Shown here: piece after piece, positions 6,969 to 12,500 of the stretch
Layout of the letters: the number at the start of each line of letters is the position of its first letter
How positions within the stretch are numbered: the stretch's first letter is position 1
Assembly: GCA_012295275.1 (NCBI GenBank)
Contig: CM022673.1
Location: forward strand, 6,432,811 to 6,445,310
Reading direction: 5' to 3'
Length of the DNA stretch: 12,500 nt
Origin: Chrysomallon squamiferum
Taxonomy: Eukaryota > Mollusca > Gastropoda > Neomphalida > Peltospiridae
The notes under the pieces: model-generated
Told to the model about the DNA's origin: nothing
The model's input: only the letters and a program-made list of their open reading frames with translations
Database searches by the model: none
Position numbers and translations under genes: made by a program

Positions 6969-7235
6969 CCGCTGCCCACTCTCCTAGCACTTTCCAGCGC
7001 GTCTACACACAAACACAGATATATACACACGTAAATAAGTGCTGACAGTTGGCAGTTCGATTTACAAAATACTAGAAGTATCTTCACGCTTCTTACTGCG
7101 GCGAAGGGCAAAGACAGCCGTATACATGACAGCTCGGACGTCCACTTAGCCGTTTCAGACCCTCCATTAATACAACATGTCTGCTTTACAAATAGCAGCA
7201 GATGGTGTGAATTAAAAACAAAAAAATGTTGGAAC
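6969..7235. other. unique stretch, no gene supported
   Basis: On the minus strand an ATG at 7167 opens only 24 codons ([10 protein letters not shown]...), ending at 7093. The longer minus-strand frame covering 6803-7420 gains most of its length from GGAT and poly-A repeats. This central part is the only non-repetitive portion and shows no known domain. Confidence 0.45.
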
Positions 7236-7240
7236 ACACA

Positions 7241-7313
7241 TGGATGGATGGATGGATGGATGGATGGATGGATGGATGGAAGAGTGGATGGATGGATGGA
7301 TGGATGAAAGGAT
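7241..7313. repeat. (GGAT)n microsatellite
   Basis: About 16 TGGA/GGAT units with one interruption (AGAG) at 7281-7284. Read on the minus strand it gives the IHPS-type peptide repeat seen in the 6803-7420 frame. Confidence 0.96.
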
Positions 7314-7659
7314 GGGTAAGTGTGATTTCGGAGTAGATGGAGTGTTGGATTAATAAACTGATATACGAATACTGAGCTTGTGTGTTTGTATGGGGGTGTG
7401 TTAGTATATATTATATACATATATATATATATATCATGCTCTTTTGTGTGAATATGTGTAAAACATTACACATCTTTTTTCTTAATTGTATCCTTCACAA
7501 AATAAAATAAAATGAGATAACTAATGTATTTGCAAAGACACAGGACATTGTATTGGCTTGCTTACATTGTTATAGAAATATTAACTTACAATAATAATAA
7601 TTTTAAAAATAAATAAATAAATAAAATAATATATATATTATACGCTGAACTAGACAAAC

Positions 7660-7709
7660 CACGTGACAATGACGTAGATTGGCCAAGACTGGTAAAGGGT
7701 TAATGGCGG
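7660..7709. promoter_or_regulatory. promoter-like motif cluster
   Basis: Within 50 bases are CACGTGAC (7660-7667, the E-box recognised by USF/MITF-type factors), TGACGTAG (7670-7677, CRE-like), CCAAT on the minus strand (7682-7678) and ATGGCGG (7703-7709, the core of YY1 sites, which often overlap start codons). The surrounding 7655-7800 block holds about 11 CpGs in an otherwise CpG-poor region. Motif identities are established; that they act together here is inferred. Orientation is uncertain. Confidence 0.35.
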
Positions 7710-7810
7710 AAACAAGAATTGAAATACGATGCGGTTCTGCAACGGTTAATCAGCATTCGACATTTCGCCGAGCTATTTCGAGTGTTGAGTACGGAAAAAC
7801 ATATTTATAG
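7703..7810 (+). CDS. 35-residue ORF in a promoter-like block
   Basis: I do not recognise this. The ATG sits within ATGGCGG and opens 35 codons ending at TAG 7808. The product begins MAETRIEIRCGSATVNQ and is free of simple repeats, with a mixed, protein-like composition. No good splice donor is present in frame, so it would be a short upstream-type ORF or a broken exon. It follows an E-box/CRE/CCAAT cluster. A first exon with its donor lost, a 5' leader ORF, or chance are all possible. Confidence 0.2.
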   Translation: MAETRIEIRCGSATVNQHSTFRRAISSVEYGKTYL

Positions 7811-7918
7811 AGCCCGAAACAAAGATAGGTCTTTAACATGTGGCAGAATTTTCTAGCGAGAGAGTAATCATTTCGGCATATGCCCGTGCATTAAATCTGT
7901 GAGAAAGACATCCCATAA

Positions 7919-7951
7919 TTTTTTTTTTTTTCTTCTTTCCTTTTTTTCTTT

Positions 7952-7982
<31 letters not shown>
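7919..7982. repeat. poly-T/polypyrimidine tract
   Basis: A run of T with scattered C ends in 27 or more consecutive T. If read on the minus strand it could be a retroposon A-tail, but there is no recognisable body at 7983-8130. Confidence 0.95.
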
Positions 7983-8133
7983 GGGGCAGTTTATCATTTT
8001 GTAACAAGAACCAGAACTGCCTAAGGTTTTGCGAGACTGTTATACTATTTCTTCTTCCTTTTTTTTCTAATTCTTTTTATCGAGAACGGAGAGATAAAAT
8101 TTTGCCTGCAATGACCATAACGTGAGAAAACAG

Positions 8134-8164
8134 TTTCTTCTTTTTCTTCTTCTTCTTCTTCTTC
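8134..8164. repeat. (CTT)n microsatellite
   Basis: Ten or so TTC/CTT units, interrupted once by a T expansion. It is the source of the poly-E segment in the minus-strand frame at 8045-8629. Confidence 0.95.
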
Positions 8165-8226
8165 AATTTTTTTAGTTATTTGTTTTCCCCAAGAACGCAC
8201 TAGGTTCAGATAAATTAGGAGTAACA

Positions 8227-8262
8227 CTAGTGGTAATGGTAGTCGTGGCAGTTGTAAGAATA

Positions 8263-8295
<33 letters not shown>

Positions 8296-8485
8296 ATTGT
8301 AGTAATAGTAGTACCGGTTTTTGTTGTTGTTGCTTGATATAGTAATAATACTGGTGGTTTGTAGTAATAGTAGTAGCAGTAGTAGTGATGGCGGTGGTGG
8401 TAGTGGTAGTAGTAACAGTAGTAGCAATTCTGATAGTGGTTGTATTTTTGATGTTGGTGACATTAGTAACAGTTGTAGTAGTAAC

Positions 8486-8558
<73 letters not shown>

Positions 8559-8563
8559 AGTAG
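8227..8563. repeat. long (GTA)n triplet array, degenerate to pure
   Basis: About 110 triplets in one register. The left part is full of substitutions (GTGGTAATGGTAGTCGTGGC and similar), the middle contains GCGGTGGTGG and AATTCTGAT interruptions, and 8487-8559 is perfect. All the poly-S, poly-V, poly-T and poly-L frames across it, on both strands, are its translations, not genes. Confidence 0.97.
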
Positions 8564-8799
8564 ATAGTAGTAAAAATAGCAGTGGTTGTAATAGAGAAAG
8601 GATGTAAAAAATAGTTGTAAGAGAAGCAATATAGGCTGGTTTGTTTTCTAAGTCAAGGTGGTTGTTGGGATCGTCAGTTTAAGAGTGACTGAAATAAGAA
8701 CAGAAAGAACAGAAAAGCAGAATTTACAAATCAGATCATTATATATATATAGAAGCAAATAATAGTTCTTTCTTTGGTAGAATTATTAGTCGTTGGTCA

Positions 8800-8929
<130 letters not shown>

Positions 8930-8939
8930 CAAAATAAGA

Positions 8940-9065
8940 ATGTATAGTATTGTACAGTATAGTACAGTATAGTGTAAAGTATCACAGATAACATAACGCA
9001 GGATAGTATACACTAGTGAGATATAAATAATATAGCATAGCATGGTATAATATGATGTGGAGTAG
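8940..9065. repeat. degenerate AGTAT/ACAGTATAGT repeat
   Basis: ACAGTATAGT occurs twice in tandem near 8954-8972. Diverged TAGTA, AGTAT and ATAGCATAGC pentamers continue to about 9065. It looks like a decayed pentanucleotide or decanucleotide array adjoining the TA tract. Confidence 0.6.
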
Positions 9066-9599
9066 TGTAACAGCAATGACATGAGTAACAACATATGTTC
9101 GACATTTAAGAAGTTTTTTGACATTATATTGTGTTGAGTATTATTTAACAGATATTCATCAAGAATAAATTTAAGGTAATGCTACGAGACGTCAGATGAA
9201 AATAATTTCATAAATACGTCAAGAGAATAAAATTTATTTAAACGAGATTCAACATTCGATATCATTTATAAATCATGCGATACATACGGCAGATATGAGC
9301 TGGGCATTGGAAATTTGCATTATTTTATTTCAGATGATTGCGTTTTGCGTTGAAACCAGGTTTAAGACAACAAGGGTATGATCATTGTGGCAGCTGTATT
9401 TTTAAAGATGACATAAATTTCATTATAAATGTAAAAAAAAAAATAATAATAAAAAACACGCATATTGTAATAATGATATGGACTGGTATAAGGACAGACA
9501 AATGGAGCACGAGATACTTGAAGCATTTAATGTTAAATGTTTCACTGCATCATTTTCCTTTACTGCTTTCTGAGTAGGTTACGCAAGAGAAGATATGTA
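9066..9599. other. AT-rich gene-free stretch
   Basis: A TATTTTATTTCAG acceptor-like site ends at 9333 and is followed by a short open segment, but the downstream frame (9338-9577) has a non-ATG start and becomes I/K-rich over an A run. I do not call an exon. Confidence 0.5.
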
Positions 9600-9727
9600 A
9601 ACGTGTATGTGCATGTGTATTGTGTACATTTGTATGTATGCATCGGTATGCGTATGTGTGAGTGTGTGTGTGAGAGTGTGGGTGTGTGTATGTGTGTTTA
9701 TCTGTCTGTCTGTATATATATATATAT
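9600..9727. repeat. TG-rich degenerate microsatellite
   Basis: TGTATG, TGTGAG and TGTG units with substitutions lead to CTGT units (9703-9712) and TATA (9713-9726). Confidence 0.85.
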
Positions 9728-9778
9728 GTATTATTGATAAATATTAATTTACTTCAACAATAAACAAACAAAAAAAAT

Positions 9779-9808
9779 AATAGTAGTAGTAGCAGCAGCA
9801 GCAGCAGA
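9779..9808. repeat. (TAG)n(CAG)n array
   Basis: Four TAG units followed by five CAG/GCA units, in the same register. It is a small example of the triplet mixing seen at 5126-5227. Confidence 0.9.
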
Positions 9809-9809
9809 A

Positions 9810-10200
9810 CATTAATAAAGATAATTAAACACATGCTAATGTACTGTTTTTAATTATTATTTTTAATATAAAGTGTGCAGGTATATTCCTATAACAACAA
9901 TAAACAGACAGTATAAATGACGTACAGACAAAACGTATAGCGTCGATGTTTCGCTCTATCTGCTTATGTTGTATGGCTTTTTGCATTCTTTAAACAAATC
10001 CAGATAATTAGCTTACACACCATTCTTTAAAAACTGTTTATCATCTCGTTATTAAATCATATATACATTTATTTATATATTCATTCTTTTCCCATCTGTT
10101 TTATACAACTCCACTGATGTAATAGTTTCCCGCTTTACCACGTACGTTTGTAAGCTGATACATAATTATCGAGATAAAATTAACATAAATATTTACTCCA
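9810..10200. other. AT-rich gene-free stretch
   Basis: No open frame, splice pair or repeat unit is supported in this interval. Confidence 0.55.
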
Positions 10201-10355
10201 GGGATCGAAGGATGAAAATATGTTTAACGACACCTCGACAATGTTCCTAGGTTACTGGGTGTCAGTAATATGCTTTTTGCGTAATGATGATAAGAGATAA
10301 GAAACCCGCTACGCCTCTGCGCAGTTTTGGGAAACTGATGCCAATTTAGACTGAT
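10201..10355 (+). repeat. relic of a mollusc-wide dispersed repeat
   Basis: Several anchors occur in the order I remember from a repeat found in many mollusc genomes: TTTAACGACAC (10223-10233), GGTTACTGGGTGTCAG (10250-10265), ATATG shortly after, and GATAAGAGATAAGAAACCCG followed by CTACGCC (10289-10315). In that repeat the corresponding pieces read TTTAACGACGC, GGTTATATGGCGTCAG, ATATGG and GAGAGGAAACCCGCTGTCGCC. I estimate clear but only moderate identity. The repeat is non-coding and in some mollusc elements forms part of a tRNA-headed SINE-like unit. The comparison is from memory and unaligned. Confidence 0.5.
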
Positions 10356-10359
10356 AAAT

Positions 10360-10934
10360 GAAAATGTCACTCTTGGGAAAAGTTTGGCATGCGGGTATAA
10401 TCTTTTTACATTTGAATGGGTTTCTGAAATCAGTTAAACTGACGATAAAAATAGTTGTATAAAACAGAAGAAAAAAAAAAAAAAAAACACTTTTCTTTCT
10501 TTATAAATATTTTTTTTTGTTTTATATTAATACTAACTTTAAAATGATATTAAACGTTTAGCGATAAACATAAACAAACAAACAAACAGACAAACAGGTT
10601 AATAAGTTCAGATTATTTTTCAAAATTAACTGCATTTATCTGTGCAAGATATTCCTAATAATAATGGAAACAAAAGCGGGATTATAATACATTTACTTCT
10701 GAATTTGAAGATTTTTTTCATGTTTAATTTCAGTACTCTCTGTTGGTTATACAGACTGATTGGTTATGCTTTGTTATATTTCAACGATTTAAATTCAGTT
10801 TGTTTTCTCTCTTATAATCATTGCTGCATAAATAATTCAGTTCTATGTGTTGCATAATACACAAAACACATCGTTAGTTTACCAAATTTCTAAAAATCAT
10901 GTAAGTAAAGTGTTAAATATCTTCTTTTATTTGA
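10360..10934. other. AT-rich gene-free stretch with small simple repeats
   Basis: Contains a poly-A run at about 10469-10487 and an AAAC tetranucleotide array at 10568-10598. The open frame at 10642-10857 lacks an ATG start and is F/L/N/I-rich, as expected of AT-rich noise. It may be intron of the minus-strand gene that starts at 11437. Confidence 0.55.
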
Positions 10935-10965
<31 letters not shown>

Positions 10966-11000
10966 TAAATAATAATAAAATAAATAAATAAATAAATAAA
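10935..11000. repeat. (AAT)n(AAAT)n array
   Basis: About nine AAT units are followed by mixed AAAT/AAT and then pure AAAT units. Confidence 0.95.
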
Positions 11001-11240
11001 CATTTTAGACTTTAATCTTCGGTTTAATTTATTAATAATTTCTTGCATTAAAACATATAAATACAAATTTTTAAACTTCTTCCTAGAAATCTGTTTTTTA
11101 GTTAATAAATAAATCGTTTGTCTGTTTGACTGTTTATCGCAAAACGTTTAATATCATTTTAAAAGTCAGTAATTTTCTGCTTCTGAACATATTCCAGTCA
11201 AGACTATTTGTGGAAAACCAAATAAAAAAATAAAAAACAG

Positions 11241-11265
11241 TTTTTTTTTTTTTTTTTTTTTTTTT
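11241..11265. repeat. poly-T tract
   Basis: Twenty-five T residues lie about 100 bases inside the inferred first intron of the minus-strand gene, where they read as poly-A. Confidence 0.95.
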
Positions 11266-11365
11266 ACATCAACTCTTCGAAATAACCAAAAATACAATAA
11301 TCTTGATCTGAAAACCAAAACCATAGTAGCTCGTTTATTTCAAGAGAAAAAGCATAAAACCTTAC

Positions 11366-11437
11366 CTTGTATATTTCTGCGTGCCCTGCCTCAAACGCTT
11401 TCCAGTTTTCCTCGAAGTTAGTTTTTTGCCAGAACAT
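11366..11437 (-). CDS. first coding exon of a minus-strand gene, product unknown
   Basis: I do not recognise the protein. The ATG at 11437-11435 is the only in-frame ATG after the upstream stop at 11611-11609. It opens 24 codons beginning MFWQKTNFEENWKAFEAG and ends at TACAAG|GTAAGG, a strong 5' splice site, with the intron starting in phase 0 at 11365. The peptide is rich in aromatic residues (two W, three F, one Y) and charged, with no signal peptide, so a cytosolic or peripheral protein is likely. It lies about 220 bases downstream of an exact NRF1 site in a CpG-rich block, the arrangement of a housekeeping-type promoter. Frame beyond the donor (...VRFYAFSLEINELL) is probably intron. The following exons must lie to the left; a strong acceptor at about 8691 leads to a stop within five codons in this phase and is probably not used. 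Confidence 0.5.
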
Positions 11438-11498
11438 CGAGATGGTTAAAAAGTCTCTCCGCCGATCAAAGCGAAGCGAACGAAACAATCGCCAAAGT

Positions 11499-11603
11499 CT
11501 AACTAGGTTCCGTGTTCCACTGACGCACAAATGATAATAGGTTAGCAACGAGAACCGCGGAGATGGGGATATAATCAGCTTCAGAGTAGAACTGCAGTAC
11601 CAT
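11499..11603 (-). CDS. possible upstream ORF of 34 residues
   Basis: In the presumed 5' leader of the minus-strand gene, an ATG at 11603 opens 34 codons (MVLQFYSEADYIPISAV...) ending at TAG 11501-11499, 61 bases before the main ATG and in another frame. If transcription starts to the right of it, the ORF would reduce initiation at the main ATG. If transcription starts between 11500 and 11600 it is irrelevant. Its product is not recognised. Confidence 0.25.
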   Translation of the reverse strand: MVLQFYSEADYIPISAVLVANLLSFVRQWNTEPS

Positions 11604-11654
11604 TGTATCTATTACAATGAATTAGCAGACGACCGGCACGCGTGCTCGATGGAG

Positions 11655-11666
11655 TGCGCATGCGCG
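11655..11666. promoter_or_regulatory. NRF1 (nuclear respiratory factor 1) site
   Basis: TGCGCATGCGCG fits the NRF1 consensus YGCGCAYGCGCR at every position. NRF1 is a conserved animal activator that binds such sites close to start sites of CpG-rich promoters, often of mitochondrial and other housekeeping genes. It lies about 220 bases upstream of the minus-strand ATG. Confidence 0.6.
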
Positions 11667-11717
11667 TTCTACAGCAGTTAGTTAAAAGTCTCTTTACTAT
11701 TTTGTTCCTATTTTTCG

Positions 11718-11731
11718 TTTTTTTTTTCTTC

Positions 11732-11770
<39 letters not shown>
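11718..11770. repeat. poly-T tract upstream of the promoter
   Basis: About 50 bases of nearly pure T, broken by CTTCG near 11728-11732, lie just beyond the NRF1 site. Rigid poly(dA:dT) tracts exclude nucleosomes and may help keep this promoter open, which is an inference. It could equally be a retroposon tail. Confidence 0.9.
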
Positions 11771-11774
<4 letters not shown>

Positions 11775-12006
11775 CCCTGACTTACTTTTGTTAAAAAAAA
11801 ATAAATAAATAAAATTTTTTTAAAAAACAACAATTGCTTCTTTAGTGCTGTTTTTCAGTAATTGTTTTTAGCTGCAGATATAAATACCATATTGGTTTAC
11901 TACCAGATGTTTTCACAGCCATGTTTTTTTGAATTAAAAAAACAACAAATGTAAGCACTCTAAAATATAAATAAAACTTTTTTTTTCAAGTTATTATTTC
12001 CTACAG
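11771..12006. other. AT-rich stretch, A/T runs only
   Basis: AAAT units at about 11791-11813 and several T or A runs. It ends in a pyrimidine-rich acceptor-like sequence at 11977-12006. No gene is seen. Confidence 0.5.
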
Positions 12007-12056
12007 TCGCTGGCTGGTAAACTACTTAAACGTTTAATAGCGATACCAGGGAAAAG
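12007..12056 (+). CDS. weak candidate internal exon, plus strand
   Basis: I do not recognise this. A pyrimidine-rich stretch ending TTATTTCCTACAG precedes 50 bases that are open in only one frame (SLAGKLLKRLIAIPGK), and then GAAAAG|GTAACA gives a fair donor. The two other frames stop inside. The basic, amphipathic-looking peptide is plausible protein, and its position on the other side of the NRF1 promoter would suit a divergent gene. However, no upstream first exon with an ATG is visible between 11670 and 11980. A chance acceptor/donor pair this short is common. Confidence 0.15.
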
Positions 12057-12226
12057 GTAACAAGAACAGATAACAATAAAGAAAGATGGAAAGAAAATGT
12101 TTAGTTGTGAAGAAAGGACAATCGAGCAGGTTTTTCAAGGGCGTGTGACTACATGACATATAATGTAGACATACATACTCATACATGAATGCAAGTACAT
12201 GTATATACTACATGTAGCTGTATGCG

Positions 12227-12500
<274 letters not shown>

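Larger units (their letters stand above)
11438..11670 (-). promoter_or_regulatory. CpG-rich promoter and 5' leader
   Basis: About 20 CpGs fall in some 230 bases, several in the CACGCGTGCTCGATGG and GCGAAGCGAACGAAAC stretches, while the flanking kilobases are CpG-poor and AT-rich. No TATA box is evident. Position just upstream of a first exon supports promoter function on the minus strand. A divergent plus-strand transcript cannot be excluded. Confidence 0.5.

Noticed and set aside
6803-7420. Longest open frame in the window, 205 codons on the minus strand
   Set aside because: Most of its length is translated GGAT, poly-A and TACA repeats (IHPS repeats, poly-F). The unique middle shows no domain, and repeats without stops explain the openness.
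8045-8629. 194-codon minus-strand frame with poly-T, poly-L and poly-E
   Set aside because: It is a translation of the (GTA)n and (CTT)n arrays; the overlapping poly-S and poly-V frames on the other strand are the same DNA.
8645-8691. Strong minus-strand acceptor (pyrimidine-rich, TTATTTCAG) that could be exon 2 of the 11437 gene
   Set aside because: Exon 1 ends in phase 0, and in that phase the sequence after the acceptor reads S-L-L-N-stop, so it does not extend the protein.
9334-9374. Possible exon after a TATTTTATTTCAG acceptor, ATG at 9334
   Set aside because: Open for only 15 codons, the donor choices are poor, and the region beyond is AT noise with an A run.
10642-10857. 71-codon plus-strand frame
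   Set aside because: It starts at GTG, is rich in F/L/N/I, and has no splice or regulatory context in an AT-rich stretch.

Overview
This window looks like intergenic or intronic DNA from a large, AT-rich, microsatellite-laden animal genome, most likely a mollusc and plausibly a cephalopod. Three things suggest this. Di-, tri- and tetranucleotide arrays (TG, TC, TA, ATT, GTA, GATA/GACA, GGAT, TTTA, TACA) recur every few hundred bases. There are spliceosome-type signals (GTAAG donors, pyrimidine-AG acceptors) but no bacterial gene organisation. Two diverged repeat pieces, at 3014-3612 and 10201-10355, resemble molluscan tRNA-derived SINEs and a mollusc-wide dispersed repeat as I remember them. 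The assignment to Mollusca is an inference; cephalopod is a weaker one.

The best gene evidence is at 11366-11670 on the minus strand. A CpG-rich block carries an exact match to the NRF1 consensus. Downstream of it is a first exon with an ATG at 11437-11435, encoding 24 residues and ending exactly at a CAAG|GTAAG donor. The rest of that gene would lie to the left, in introns or outside the window; I found no convincing second exon here. A poly(dA:dT) tract of about 50 bp lies upstream of the promoter. A second promoter-like block at 7655-7815 combines an E-box, a CRE-like site, an inverted CCAAT box and an ATGGCGG core that starts a 35-residue ORF.

Layout: 1-650, AT-rich with T tracts and a possible TATA box; 651-735, a weak candidate first exon; 736-2100, simple repeats and featureless DNA; 2106-2342, an ATG-initiated minus-strand ORF of unknown nature; 2405-2771, a cluster of AAT, GACA/GATA and ATT/ATC arrays; 2965-3612, a composite repeat of four tRNA-like units arranged as a dimer repeated twice; 3620-4610, mostly unique DNA with two perfect CRE palindromes; 4619-5690, a CT tract, two small unrecognised ORFs and CTG/GAT/GTA triplet arrays; 5700-7640, AT-rich DNA and TTTA, TACA, poly-A and GGAT arrays; 7655-7815, the promoter-like block; 7919-9065, poly-T, CTT, GTA, TC/TA and AGTAT arrays; 9066-10200, AT-rich with a TG-rich stretch; 10201-10355, the mollusc-wide repeat relic; 10360-11360, AT-rich DNA, presumably first intron of the minus-strand gene; 11366-11670, its first exon and promoter; 11718-12500, poly-T, a weak plus-strand exon candidate and a (TC)n(TG)n array.

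Most long open frames are translations of microsatellites and are not genes. No complete protein-coding gene, rRNA, intact tRNA gene, CRISPR array or transposase is visible. I see no evidence for a new multi-gene system; the most interesting items are the dimeric tRNA-like repeat, the mollusc repeat relic and the two promoter-like blocks.
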